Below the pieces are notes generated by a model. That model worked only from the letters and a program-made list of their open reading frames with translations, searched no databases and was not told the origin of the DNA. DNA of 64,000 nt from Membranipora membranacea. Its lineage: Eukaryota > Bryozoa > Gymnolaemata > Cheilostomatida > Membraniporidae. The stretch's first letter is position 1. Each line of letters begins with the position of its first letter. A program made the position numbers and the translations under genes. Shown in pieces: positions 12,183 through 37,028 of this stretch. The stretch is from the NCBI GenBank assembly GCA_914767715.1, contig OU612074.1, positions 19,764,062 to 19,828,061 of the forward strand. The letters run 5' to 3'.

Positions 12183-15100
12183 ATGGATAATTTTTGTTGT
12201 ATTCCTCTGTTTCTAGTCTTTGGAGTTTTGTTCTTGAAAGCAGGTAAGCACACTCTTCAACTTTCTTTACTGAAAGTTGTGTTGCCAATTCTTCAAACAT
12301 AATGTCAACCTCAATATACTTGAAATGATAACATTTTCTGGCAAAAAAATTCACTAAATGTCTTGCAAAATCCCTTTTCCACCAATCTATGTTTTAATTT
12401 TGGCATATCTTTTTTTGCACAATCTCTTGCAGTCATGACAGTTTACAGTTAGATAAAATATGAACCTTATGCAATTGAGATTTTTTGCAGCCGTTGCCAT
12501 AGACCCAATCCCTCATGTTACGCATTCCGAGGAGACGCTGGTTGTTGAAGCTGGGCAGTATGTCGGCTTGGAGTGCCAGGTCGAGAACGGAGGGAAATCC
12601 AAGGTTAGAATTTTCTCATCAAGTTTTGAATTCCTGCCAAAGGAATCCTGAATTGATTCTTAGACATGTTTTTGGCAGTAAGACAGGGCAGCCAGCCAAA
12701 CTTTTAACGGTGCTGCGAGTTGAGGAGAGTTGGTTCTCACTTGATATTTGGCTGGCTTCAAAATATGTTGTAATTGTAACATATCAGACACACTCAACTT
12801 CAATTCGCAGGTAAAATGGGAGATATGCCGAGATTATAACGATGCAGGCCGCTGTATACGTTTCTCCAGCTTAACATCGAAGACCAAGACAAAGTACCAT
12901 TTTGACTATGGAGTAAGGAAGGAAGGTAAAGCCACCTACTTCCTGTATATATACGACATACAGCCCAGTCAGTCCGGAGCTTATCATTGTAGTGTGAGGA
13001 ACACGAGATATACTCTGCGAGTTACCGACCACGTCAACCTGCAAGTGTATGGTACGTCTATGATTATAAAGGAATCCTCCTAGTTAACTTCTCAGTTTGT
13101 TTAAACAGGTCGAGTCGTGATTTAAATTTTGTATTCTCGTCAGAGAACACTTACCATTGCCAACAAAGACACTTTATATTAACGAAAAGTAAAGTTTTCT
13201 TTCCAATAATATTTTCAATTCTAAGAAGAAAAAAATTCTTCTTGGCTTACTTGCTTAGTATGTTTCAGCATGGTGACGATTTAATATTTGTATTCTCCTG
13301 TATTACATGTAAGTATAAAAAAACCTTTACCATCACCTCAGCAGTATAACATCACCCCATACGCCTACTGGTTAGTGGTCAATGAGGTGAGAAAAGAGCC
13401 ACACCATAATTAATTGTTCATCGTAGTTGTTGTGTAGGTTTTAATTTTCTCATTTTTGCATTTATAACAATTATCTTTTCCTTTTATGATAAAAATTCTG
13501 CAAAACCATGTAAGAATTCAAAACCATCATCCACAACTACCTCAGGACATAAATCCATAGGTCTGACAAATTTTGGTCACCCAAACGTATTATTTACATC
13601 TATTCTGTTCCTGATAATCTTTCAGGTATGGTATAATGGCAAATTAACTGATTATTACGCTTATACACCATAATTAATTGTTCATCGTAGTTGTTGTGTA
13701 GGTTTTAATTTTCTCATTTTTGCGTTTATAACAATTATCTTTTCCTTTTATGATAAAAATTCTGCAAAACCATCTAAGAATTCAAAACCATCATCCACAA
13801 ATACCTCAGGACATAAATCCATAGGTCTGACAAATTTTGGTTACCCAAACGTATTATTTACATCTATTCTGTTCCTGATAATCTTTCAGGTATGGTATAA
13901 TGGCAAATTAATGGATTATACGCTTAGATCTGTTCAGTTACATGAAGGGCTTGAAATAGAATAACCAACAATAAATGAAATGGGACCAGCTCAGACAAAC
14001 AAATCCAATCACTAAAATGGTAAAAAACCGCCTGTGAAGAGATAACTAGGCAAGAGAAAAGGCTCTGCAGGTTTAGGGAGGGGCTGCCTGAATCCCTGAA
14101 GCCTGATTCACAGGCCTTATGGTCTCCAAAAGATTTAGGTTGTAAGCTGGACGTACATGACAAAATGTCCAATTGCTCAGATATTAATGTGCCTAAAAAT
14201 AACTGGTTTAATGTTTTAGAGAAGCCAACAATAGACTATTTGCACACAACAGCAGACCTGACTGTTGGGGAGGGATCACCAGTCACCCTTACATGTGCAG
14301 CTCTAGGATATCCAGAACCTGCGGTTATGTGGCAGAAGAAGGGCGGTACTAGGATACCCGGTGTCGGTATGAATAACCCGGTAAGTACCGCTGAGTACGT
14401 AAGTCATCTACAGTGTACGTTAATAAAAGAGAATAAAATACTGTATGTATAAAAGTGAGTGTACCGTTGTAATTACAATTGTATGTGCATGTCATTTTTC
14501 CATGTAATTACATTATACAGATTATTGGTGCTAGCTTCTAGCTGACATTAAGCTAACCCCTAAACTAGCGAAACTAAACTCTAGTATTGCTTACTCCTCT
14601 ATTGTTCAGTTTGTCATGACAAGCAAGTTTAACTGCCATGTCAAGGGTATCACGAGACCATAAAGTGCAGGTGCTCAAAGCTACCGTTGGGATACATCAT
14701 GTCTATACATATTTGGTCTATTGGAACATTTTACATGACGGTGTATAGTTATAGTTGGCTATTCTTTCTTAAGTCTCATAAAGAGTACAGGCAGCCAGCT
14801 GTCACATTGATATGCTTCCGGTCAAACTGCCCACATCACCGCAGTGTAAACATATTAAGACAAAAACCCTGCCATATTGCGGTCAAACCGCCAACATACC
14901 GCCACGATGAAAATCTTATTGCAGAGCCTCATAGCCAATTTTTTTAAGCTTTCCAATCCACTCTCTAGGCAATTGGTGTCGCAGGAGTTGTAGGTTCGAA
15001 TCCAATTGGGGGAGCTTTCAAGGTTGATTGTTCCAGCCCCCAGCACCCTCGGATGTATACCTCTTCTGTTTCTTGCCCAGTGTCATAGATCGCACTCTTC

Positions 15101-18100
15101 TCCTTACTTCTAGAACAATACTATGATAATACCGAGCTGTACCCAGGAGGCTAAGGGACAGTATTCTTGTATCGCTACAAACCAGTACGGGCAAACTCAT
15201 CATACTATAGATGTCAACTGTCAAGGTAACCCTATCTTATCTAACACTGCTGCATTTCTACATTCTAAATCTCCTAATTAAATCAAAAAAACTGTGATAT
15301 CATTAATAAGATGATGCTCTGCTCTGTCAAGGTAACCCTCTCTGACTCGCTGATGTGTCCTGTTTAATTACCAGCATGGTTCTATCAGATTTAGATTCAT
15401 TTTCTATTTTTCCTTACATTCTATATCTCCTAATTAAATCTGAAAACATGCAATATAATAAAGATATTGCTCTATTCTGTATAGATGAGATATCATGTAA
15501 TGTAAAACATTGTCATGCTTTGGGTCCCAGCATTTGCTGGACGATTATATTCCGTTGTGCGTCGGAGCAAATTTCCACGTAATGAAGCTAAATTGGGTGG
15601 ACATGATTTCCAGACATTTTCTTCTGACACATGTAAAAATCAAGTCATCAATTATTGAGAAGCACATTACTGTGAGGGTATGTTAGTACAGGTTTCTCTA
15701 GTGTGGTGACATTTTCTGAATTTCTGAATCACCAATTCCAGCATCAAAAGCTCAGATCAAAGTAACCAGAGTTTGAGCTTGATCACTTAGCCTATTGATA
15801 GATCAGTGGTCAGGTTGGTTTCTTTGGTGTAATTGCTTATGTAACCATCTGGTCTACAAATGAATGGCTGATTGATCTTTGCTTCATTTTCAAGTAGGAG
15901 TGATCGATTTCGGTAGCTACCAAAACATTACAAGGCTCTCATGTCTGCAAGAGCATATATGTAGACCAAAACATTTTTCATACTGTGGCTCCGCGCCCGG
16001 AAACTCATAGTAATGGAAGAATGCCAAACATTTACCAAAAATGATATTTTTAGGTTTGATATCTAATTCATATTTTTGATAATGGGCATTACACTTCTCT
16101 GCTCCTCCCTCTTATCAATCACATATATTGATGATACACTTAAGTTAAGCCAATCTCTCTTAGGATTAAGGGCCATAACTTCGACTTAGTAAGTTAAATA
16201 AATCTTAAAGTGCAAAAGTAATGGAACATTTTCAAGATACATTTTTTTCAGTAAAATGATGAAGATTGGATTTATGACATTTGGAGTAGCATTGCTATTG
16301 ACAAAATATAATGCACTCTTACATTTTATGAGGATTACATTTTTTTGGTTAGTAATTGATGAGATTAAAATGGAAAGATTGACTGCGTAAATTTGATTAA
16401 ATATCGTCAGGAAAACCCACAGATGAAGTTAAAAGCGTAAATTGTTATCCTTATAATACTGCAACAAAATATTGTTTCAATGGATTATTACTCTCGATTT
16501 GATTTGATAATTGTTGTTTTTTATTTTATTGATGGTATTTAAAGTATTCTAATGGGTAATAAATAGTATTGTCATGTCTCTGCATATCAGTAACTTCCCT
16601 TGTCCTATAGAAATGACATTTGAAGATGAAACTTAATTTCATACACTGAGGGTTGATATTGGTGAATTGAATTCTCGCCTTTTCAAAAAGTACTGAGAAC
16701 GGTTATTTTTTACTTTTGTTTGCAGTTATCTTGATCATTTAATGAAAATTTCACATAGAGCACAAGAAAAATAGAAAATTATCTAGGGTATATTTGGGCC
16801 AAGATAACATTGATGAATTCTTTTTAAATCTGTGAATTCAATGATTCCAGGATATTTAAAGATCTAGATTTACTTCAAAAAAAAATAGTTGTAGTTCAAA
16901 AATAGATTGATTTTTGACAACAAAAATTTTACGATATCTGGATCAGGCAATCACTTGTTAAATACCCGTTGCATCAATTTACGCTCAACAACAAATCTTT
17001 TCATATTTCAATCTCAAATTCAAAATTAACCGCAAACTTTTAGGTCTATCGCCTCTTGCCTAGAACAACAGCTGTGTGCTGGGTGAAGCTTCATGCAAAG
17101 TAATAACACATATTTGTATACTCATAGATTTCCATCGGTAACCGTGTCACAGAAATACTTTATAAATAATTTCTAAATTCAAAATTAAATTGATACAAAA
17201 ATGTAACCATTAACTACTTGGTGTATTTGATAGGAGGTCCACAGATCCGAGCTAACCAACAGATACAGTACCAGGCAGTAGGATATAAGAGTAAGCTTGT
17301 GTGTACTGTGGACTCTTCGCCTCAGGTCTCCAGGGTGTGGTGGAGGAAAGATAACACAGAGATACTACCTCAAGACAGCAGGTTAGGATAGGGGCAAGGT
17401 TTTAAATAAGCTTCAGTCTATCAATTTTGTCATGTGCAACCAATCAGTTCAGTTTTGAAATCTATGCACTGCGGCATTTGGATAACTCCAAATGTGCTTG
17501 AGTTCTCAAACAGAAAAGTCACACCACCTGAACTGGATAAAAGTTAGCTTCTATAGGCAAAATTTAAATAGGTCAATTGGGCCAGATTGTGGCATTGTCG
17601 CTACGGTGCAGAGAGCCTTGTATCGCGGAGTCGATCTGCAAGCAGTGTGGCACTCTATGTACTCAGACTTTGTGGAGTAGGTTAGTCTGATGACAACACG
17701 CGAGGATGAGGTATTAGGTTTTTGATCGACCTGCATTCTTCATGTTCAGACTTAGCGTATAAAGTTACCCTGTTGACAGTAGGTAATGGCAAGGCTTACA
17801 GTTTTCAGTTTGCAATTTATCGAAGGAAGGAGTTAAGTGTTGTAAGTGTTCCTGTAAGTGCCCTGTCTATCGACGCCTGATGTAAACTAGGAAAATCCGG
17901 GATCAGAACACAATTTTAGGCCAATTAATTTTTTTTGCTGGATCCATGTAGCGATAGGAACCAGGTAAATTTCCTCTGGTGAAACCAAGAATTTGAGAAA
18001 TGTGCGGAGGATTAAAAGTAGCTAAGATTGATATAGGTTTCAGATAGCGCGGTGATCCCTTCTGATTAAAAGTACAATGGCTACCGTTACCAGGACACGA

Positions 18101-21100
18101 CGTCATTAGACTAATGAACGCATAGGTAGATACCATCGATATTCCGGTTAGGACCCAAAGTATCATCACAGAATAAGGATATTTACTCTTACTCTGTGGT
18201 GTCATCAATTTAATACACCTTCAATAATCCATGAGCTTGACGTTGGAAAGATACGAAAATACATCCGTCACAAAGAATCCTGTTTCTAGGCTAGACTAGG
18301 GTATCACAGTAGGGATATAGTTTGTGGTATCTGAAGATGAGGGGGAGAGTGTCACAGGTAACCTTGTCGAAAATTAACAGCTAAAATATCCGGAACCACA
18401 CACGGAAGGCACATCCTGTCAACATCAAACTTTATTGCTTAAATGATTGGCGATTAAAATGATAGAGGGAGGGAGTGATGGACAGAACCAGTCACAGCCA
18501 AAATATTTTTGTGCTCATTTATAACAAATTACACGATTGCACAGTAGGCCTACTTCTTCCAGGATGCATTACGAAATTTAACTTCAAACTATTTGGGTAT
18601 AGTGAGATTTATAGTGAGATTTTGCTGACAAAAGAAAGCATGGGAATATTGCACTATTTACCTGAGTTTTTGATTAGATTCAATTTAAAGGTGTTCGAAT
18701 AAAGAAAAGCCAAAAATATTATATCTTCCATATTTCTTAATTCCCTATATTTATTGTTGTAGATTTGAGATTGTAACAATGAAGGCAGCACTAGGTAGAG
18801 TCATCACTAAACTGGTTATCAAAACAGGTGTGACTGAGGAAGACTTCAGCAGTAGCTACTCGTGTCATGCTGAAAATGTTTACGGCTCGGCCAATACTAC
18901 TCTCTATATCCAAGGTAAGAAGGAACGATGTAGATACACCAAAGGGTAATAGTGGCTGGGACAATCAATCAACAATAACGCTCCACAGATAGGACTCAAT
19001 CCTACAACTCTTGTGCCACCAATCGCCTGGCGGTGAATAGCAAGTGCAGTCTCCAATTGCGCCATCTCACACTATCACTCATCTTTGTGGCCTGCGTGGT
19101 TATTAATAGAAAGGAAAAAATCAGGAAACATTTTTTACGTCTGTTGTACATTAAGTTTAAGTGTTTGGTGAGCATACAGCAAATTATCTTGTATCGGTAG
19201 AGAAAAATGTTGGCGTATTTAATGTGTAGAAGTGAGATAACCTCCCTGTGAGATTCATGAAAGAGTTAGACTCCAACATTTTAGCATTTTAAAATCCTAA
19301 AACAGAGATTAAATTTAACTCTGATGATGCTGCGAGCACTCCGTCCAGCCATTGACCAAAAGTCAATGATTGACATATATTACAGCTTTTTCTATCCTCA
19401 TTTGATATACGGATTAGAGTCCTGGGGCCACGCAAGTGATAGCCAACTACGACCAATACAGACTGTACAAAAAAATGCTCTGCTAATTATTAAAGGAATT
19501 GGACCAGGGAGTCACATTTCTAGTCATTATGGAAAACTTAAAATCATGCCATTGCAAATGCTTTTTGAATACAGAAACTTTGATTAAAATCATATTCAAT
19601 TCAAGATATTTTAAATATGAAAACTAACCATGAGTACAACACTAGATCCAAAAAACTTAAAATTATTAAGACCAACAACAAGCGAGGAGAGAGGTCCTTG
19701 TTAAGCAATGGCATAGCCTTGTTCAACAAGTGCCTTTTGGGGGTTTGGAAGGGCCAGGGTGCGATGGATAGCGGGTACGGTGGGCATGTTTTGTCTGGGC
19801 TTTTCATGATGTTCATGTGGTGTTTTTGTAATTAGTCGGAGGGTTGGCCGCCACTCTAGTCACAGACTATCTGGCTTTTTTTTTTACTTTCTTTGAACAT
19901 TTATTTCTCCTAATTTACAATGTTTCTTTATAGAAAAATACAGAGGAAAAAAACTTTTGTGCCTCCACCATAAATCAGAAAAAAACCCAGTTTAGTGGTT
20001 TGCAAGTCAAAGGTACGATTGTGGAAAGTGTTCAGAAATTTTATCATCCAGTTTCTGTCGGATTTATTTCCTGGAAATATAAATTATGAGCTGCAGTTGC
20101 CAAAGTTTCTTCGAATTTATTGAAAAACAAAAAAATTCTTGCTGAGGGGTAATGATTCAAACTAAAATTATATGGGTGATCCAAATTGCGTCATTTTTGC
20201 CAGCAACCATATCACTGGCACACTTCTGAGTGTTTGGGTGGGGTTGGGTAGGACCCGATATGACGTCTTTAATACACTCAGACTACAATAGAACACTCGT
20301 GAAACATACGCCCATAAATTCAATTTTGATAGCAAAACGCAATCAGGTAAAAAGCTAAGGGTTTACGATTTCAAAATACAAACAATGCCAATGCAATCTT
20401 CTTTGTCCATAGTGATGAAATCTGTAAACAAGAAATGCTTTGCTAAATTTCCATGGTGACGATAACAATTTTATTCCTCCTGCTTCCTTAAAAATTCCAA
20501 CTATTGTGTCTGAAGGGATTATTATAATCCCTACCTCACATCAGAATCAAAACAAAAACACAAAGAATTATCATCAACAAAGGATATTAAAAACTTACCA
20601 TTAATTATGGATCAGTAGTTAGAACCCCCATTAAACACATTCTTCCCTCTGAGATTGTGTAGAGAGGCAGACTGAATGTCAGCATGGATCTAGATCTAAG
20701 GGACCTATCCTAAGCGCCAACATAAGTTAAAAGTGATCCTTAAATAACTATAACCAGCAGTAAACAATGGTTGTGCCAAATAATATCTATGTTTTTTCAG
20801 CACCATTGAAAAGAAAAAAGGTAGACCAGTTTTGATACATGATGCATGTAGAGGAAGCGCTTCCTTTCATCCAGGCAACCAAAATGTAGCCGAAAAGGGC
20901 CCACCTTGATTCTTCAACTAACTGACAAATTTAGCAATCATCAAAATGTCTCGCATTGTCACATATATTTTAACAGCCCCATTTTATTCATTTTTTAGAG
21001 TCAGACACACCACAGCCTTATGATGGATCTCGTATATTGAAAGCCAACACAGGATCTAGCCTCAGTACCCACAGTAACCTCCTCTCTGTGATGACAATAG

Positions 21101-21138
21101 CCCTACTAACTCACTGCGTCGGTGGGCATAACTCCTGA
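12183..21138 (+). CDS. IgLON/lachesin-like GPI-type cell-adhesion protein, 3 Ig domains
   Basis: Eight exons: 12183-12243, 12491-12603, 12811-13051, 14220-14380, 15114-15225, 17234-17381, 18763-18914 and 20999-21138. They join in frame with GT-AG introns into 375 codons. Residues 1-20 are a hydrophobic signal peptide. Ig1 has the Cys49-Cys118 pair, Trp61 and an extra C64/C73 pair. Ig2 has Cys164-Cys211 and Trp176, with the typical GQYSCIATNQYG. Ig3 has Cys253-Cys313 and Trp265/266. The tail (about 330-375) ends in a short hydrophobic run, NLLSVMTIALLTHCV, preceded by small residues (NTGSS), as in GPI-anchored IgLON proteins; the anchor is an inference. Family members act on neuronal or epithelial surfaces as homo- and heterophilic adhesion molecules. 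A TATA box precedes the start, and an AATAAA near 21,709 could end the transcript. Exons 1-3 and 8 are the least conserved. Confidence 0.85.
13401..13926. repeat. 264-bp direct tandem duplication
   Basis: Two copies, 13401-13664 and 13665-13926, are nearly identical from acaccataattaattgttc to gcaaattaa...tacgctta. They differ by only a handful of substitutions and small indels. They lie in intron 3 of the Ig gene and have no coding potential. The high identity implies a recent duplication. Confidence 0.9.
14966..15016 (+). mobile_element. tRNA-derived SINE fragment (family 2, 5'-truncated)
   Basis: The fragment ggcaattggtgtcgcaggag followed by ttgtaggttcgaatccaat keeps a perfect B-box (ggttcgaatcc). 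The same words occur in the minus-strand copies at 18,985 and 31,203. It sits in intron 4 of the Ig gene. Confidence 0.65.
15219..15446. repeat. local duplication of a splice-donor region
   Basis: The exon 5 donor context, ctgtcaag|gtaaccct (donor at 15,226), recurs as ctgtcaaggtaaccct with its GT at 15,332. The words tacattcta.atctcc and taattaaatc also occur in both halves. The second donor-like site lies inside the intron and is probably silent, but it shows a partial tandem duplication. Confidence 0.55.
17477..17650 (+). repeat. dispersed repeat R1, copy 1
   Basis: This 174-bp segment in intron 6 of the Ig gene matches 28,651-28,815. Shared words include ccaaatgtgcttgagttctc, gctacggtgcagagag and gcaagcagtgtgg. 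It begins at a near-palindrome (tttggataactccaaa; perfect as tttggattaatccaaa in the other copy). It is non-coding and unclassified. Confidence 0.75.
17903..18205 (-). CDS. hypothetical antisense ORF, possible type II membrane protein fragment
   Basis: A 100-codon ORF with an ATG lies wholly inside intron 6 of the Ig gene, on the opposite strand. It starts MTPQSKSKYP, then has one hydrophobic segment (about residues 11-33, VMILWVLTGISMVSTYAF). A polar stretch with SCPGNGSHC and SILATFNPPHISQILGFTRG follows, which gives the look of a Golgi-type enzyme N-terminus. I do not recognise it. No strong promoter, donor or poly(A) signal was seen. It could be a nested gene, a first exon, a retrocopy fragment or chance. 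Confidence 0.3.
   Translation of the reverse strand: MTPQSKSKYPYSVMILWVLTGISMVSTYAFISLMTSCPGNGSHCTFNQKGSPRYLKPISILATFNPPHISQILGFTRGNLPGSYRYMDPAKKINWPKIVF
18985..19070 (-). mobile_element. tRNA-derived SINE (family 2)
   Basis: Read on the minus strand it gives an A-box-like atggcgcaattggag, ctattcaccgccaggcg, and then gttgtaggattgagtcctat (B-box). The same architecture occurs at 31,203-31,291 and as a fragment at 14,966. It is in intron 7 of the Ig gene. Confidence 0.7.
19318..19840 (+). mobile_element. degenerate LINE fragment (reverse-transcriptase C-terminus)
   Basis: One frame (19,324-19,587) reads IYYSFFYPHLIYGLESWG, a LINE reverse-transcriptase thumb motif. After a stop and frameshift, another frame (from 19,617) gives EYNTRSKKLKIIKTNNKRGE, a typical C-terminal signature of CR1/Jockey-type elements. 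It is an old, inactive copy in intron 7 of the Ig gene, different from the LINE at 11,066. Confidence 0.8.
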
Positions 21139-22926
21139 ATGACAAGGGATGCATTCTAGGAAGGAAAGCAAGGCTGGTGCTGATGAATCTGTGATCAGAG
21201 AAAACAGAACGACAATCAGATGAATTTACAGTTGAAGATGCTGCGCCGAATTTTCACCAAGACAAATGCATCGGTGATATAATATGTCAAAATTTATTTC
21301 ATCTTTTTAATAACTCATTTATACGAGAAACTCCTTTTTGTGCTTCGGAAACAAAGGTGTGAACCTCCACTATATTTTTCAAAAATAGTTTTCCAGCAAT
21401 ACGAAGAAAGAAAGAAATTTCCTTTTTACAATAATGATTTTGTCTTGTTTCCGCTGGCGGGACTTTGTGGTACAACTTCTTTTGAGGTTTCTCTGTATGG
21501 TTGATAATTTGAAGGAAGCTAATTACAAATAATATTGCAATAATTACGCTAATGTAATTTAATACTTTGGCGAATTCATCTCTTATTTTATATTTTAGAA
21601 GTAAAAACACTTGTCAAAACAACCTTTATTTCATTTCACCACAAAGCTGAGTTCTTGCAGGCTATTCCACATGGTTCTCTTACCTTCAAATTCCTTCACA
21701 TTTGCCTGCAATAAACATCCTGTTCGTTGTTGTTGTTGGGATATAATTCCAACCTTCAGTGTGGGAGACTTCTGGAATATGGCTCAGTCATTGTCGATAG
21801 TGATTTTGTTGGCAGTGAGGGTGAATGGCCCTCGCTTTTGAGTCAGCTCTAAAAGAATTCTTTACACCTTACACACCCGGTGTTCTCATCTCTGTGTAGG
21901 CCAACAGGGATCGTTGAAACATAACCCGGATTCAAGTCTCAATGCTGCATTTCTAACTTTTCGAACTCAGACAAAATTTTACATGAAATAAGACAACATC
22001 TTTCAGATGTACGTATTCCTTTCTCAAGTATCACCAGCAGTCACACTGACAAATTGTGCTATGCAAAGCTGTATATGCATACATATTTATACACTGTGAA
22101 CTGAACCCAAATTCAACTGCAGACAACACTGGAGAACAAGAAATCAATTTCGCAGGAAACTGTGTCAGCGTTTTCTGAGAAAGGATTATACTCGACATTG
22201 TACGCGTACATATAGGGGGTTCATGTTTTTATATTTTTCCAAAAAGTATAATAAGCAAACACACTGACAGTTTAGGCAGACTACAAACACACCTACAGAA
22301 AGAGAAGATAACTCCGAAATGTTCATTACCACATAATATAACACATAATAAGTGATTTGAGCATCAGAATAAATAATACGAAAATGTTCATACGCTGCGT
22401 TGAATATGCTTATAAATCGCATGAAGACATACTTACTTGGTAAAATGATACAATAATGTTCTGCTTTTCGACCAAGAAAACACAGTTCCCAGTCTCAATT
22501 CCTCAATAAATATTGTGATTGTGACAGGACGGACTCAATGCAATTGAATAACAGCTACATGTAAATGTAAGTGTTATTGTTGAGAATCACATAAAATATA
22601 TGCAACATGCAACAAAATAATTTTGGCTAACTTACTTAACTAAACCTTTGGCAGAGAAAAATTTGGACGGTGCGGCAGGTTTAGGTAAAACACAGAATGG
22701 ACGGTCAGTGGCATGTCGAAAGCATGATAGTTAAATCTGATAGTCCAATTAATTTAATGGATAATCGGTCTGAATGTTTGAGTAGCTGTTACCCATCTAA
22801 GATTCAACTCTCCAGGACTGACAGTAAGAAGTGAGTGGCATCAAACAACAAAGTTTGCAAAGTTTCTGTGCACAAAGTCCATATTCAATCTTATCCCTCT
22901 ATTGTTTTCTCAGTAGTATTTCCAGC
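21139..22926. other. intergenic between two converging genes
   Basis: This holds the probable 3' UTRs of the Ig gene (AATAAA at about 21,709 on the plus strand) and of ARMC2 on the minus strand. Candidate minus-strand AATAAA hexamers lie at about 21,290 and 21,628. No independent gene is supported. Confidence 0.5.
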
Positions 22927-34737
<11,811 letters not shown>

Positions 34738-37028
34738 GATATGTCAGTCAATAGGCACACCTACCCTTCAAAGACAGAAATAATAATAAGCATGAGCCTC
34801 AAAGGTGATGTTGCAGAGAAAATGTGTTACTATCTCGGACTACCTGGATGTGTTAAATGAATGTGAAAATATCATCATCTTGAAAACTTGATGATGACTG
34901 ATTCTCTTGCAGAAGAGTGTACAGTCTGAGGTTTGGCTAGAGAGACTCACCTTATGTAAAGTCAGACTCAGAGTGACTGGACTCAACTGAGAGCAGACTG
35001 TCTATCTCAATCTGGCTATGTATGTATGTATGGCTCAATGCAATGATGACCATTCAATGTAACTTAGCTGCTTGAACTGTAGTGGTAGTAGTAGCTAGAT
35101 GAGCAGGGCAGGCCTAGTGCCAGTAGTATCTTAGCAGTGAAGTATTGCCATCTATGATTTAATGCTATCAAGTATCTTCAAATTGATCATCAATCAAGTT
35201 AATTAATTGTGGGGATAAAAGTTAGTTTGCTTGTCAAAATACACAAAAAACATATTTGTCTAAGCAGATCTGCCTTTAGCTATGAAATAAGGTCCTTATG
35301 TATCCATGAGGTGGACATGGAGGCCATATAGTGTGATTACTGAAGTCAGACTCCTCTATTTTGGGCAAGAATCCTCATCAAGATTTTTCCCATGCAAAAT
35401 ATTCCACCGGATGTTTAGAAGAAACTATGCTATTGCGCACACTCCAAATTACACAGGAAATCGAAATTTCCTTTTTTTCATCATACATGCTGAAAATATT
35501 CATTGAAACGTGGCTATATTTTCATTTAATCAGTCTAGGGTAAGTTGTCTTCTAGAGTTGACCATGTGATTTGATGCAAAACGAACCCAGAAAATCTGGC
35601 CCAACTAACCTCTCATTATTTATGGGCCTATGACTTTTATAACACAGGTGACAGTGTTGTTGTGGATAGGATCTCACCAAAAGAAAATTAAATATATATA
35701 ATATACAATTATTGTGCGACAACAATGGCTACATGCCAGAGTTCAGACTGACAACGGTCTCAAAAATGCCTTACCACACGAGGCACTCGACATTTATACC
35801 ACCTTGGTAGTTTACGAGTGTTCTAAAATATTTGAGGTAAGAACTGATTCATTCATTCATGATTGTAACTCAGTCACTGCTGTTCAGCACTTGCACTTTA
35901 TTTCCTCCATTTCCACTGGCACTTGACTTGTTCTCAATAAGAAGTTGATACCCCTCTACTGTATTGACTTTTACCAGGAGTACCAGTAATAACTGTTACT
36001 CTCTGCCTTGATGATGAGGCTTTTATTAATCAAATATTGAATCATTGATTGAATTTGACCTCATCCAAGACAAAAAAAGCATAGTTATAAATACATGCTG
36101 AGAAGTCATTTGACTTGGTGTAATCTGGGATCAATCTTTTCTGTGCTCACTTTCATAGCTACTATCTAGGATCAAAGGTCTGAGAATAATGATTGGATGG
36201 GATCAAGTTAAACAAAATAATAATCAATAATAATGTCGAAGTAACTAGTAATGTAGTAACAGCAACATCTTCAGATTGCAGGATATACCAACAAACATAT
36301 ATGTTGTTTGATAACATTCCATTGTGTATGTTTTGGATAAATAAATTAGTAACAGGTTGCGCACCAATCAATTGAATTGATATCCAGAAAATTATATCAC
36401 TGAGGCTGCATTAGTTGATTGATACGCTCTGTGCATATGTCATGTATTGCATCAGGTTGAACAATTAACTGATATAGGCTCTAAGATACTATTCAAAGTC
36501 CAATTGGGTACCAATAATATAAAATAAACTCGCCAGTGATAAATTTATCTCATTTCATCAGCCTGCTTGAAGTTTGTAGGTTCAGTGAGGGCTGGCGTCT
36601 AGTGAGTGATAGTGCTGGTTTGTATTCAACCCATGTGTAATTTTTTAATTTGAGGTTATCAGAGTGTGTCATTGTAGACACCTGGTTTCCATGGTGATTT
36701 GCACTAGAGGCGACTGAGCAGTTTACTTACTGAGCTGCTTCCAGGCATACAGTTATATTTCTAAGATACCTGTCATTTCAGCGTGGCAACTCAGCAGTGA
36801 AGCCTCACCCCAGCGATTAACAGAAAATTTGAGCTATTTTTAAAGATCAGTGTGTCCACTCACTTATTAACTGATAAGACTTTTTTGACATGCTGCTCCT
36901 CAAAATTTGGATTGAATAACAAAATCAAGCTATTGATTATCATGGTTGTTTATGCAGAATCCTTTTCATCCACAGACACACACATTAACTGTAATTCAAA
37001 GGAGATAATTACTGAAACTGAAGAAGAT
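34738..37028. other. divergent intergenic region between ARMC2 and YARS1
   Basis: A head-to-head spacer of 2.3 kb that should hold the promoters of both genes. I see no TATA box convincingly placed for either. Short ORFs here show no coding signature. Confidence 0.5.

Noticed and set aside
21299-21610. Minus-strand ORF with a hydrophobic N-terminus followed directly by AATAAA
   Set aside because: It has no ATG (opens with GTG), no recognised family and AT-driven composition; it may be ARMC2 3' sequence.
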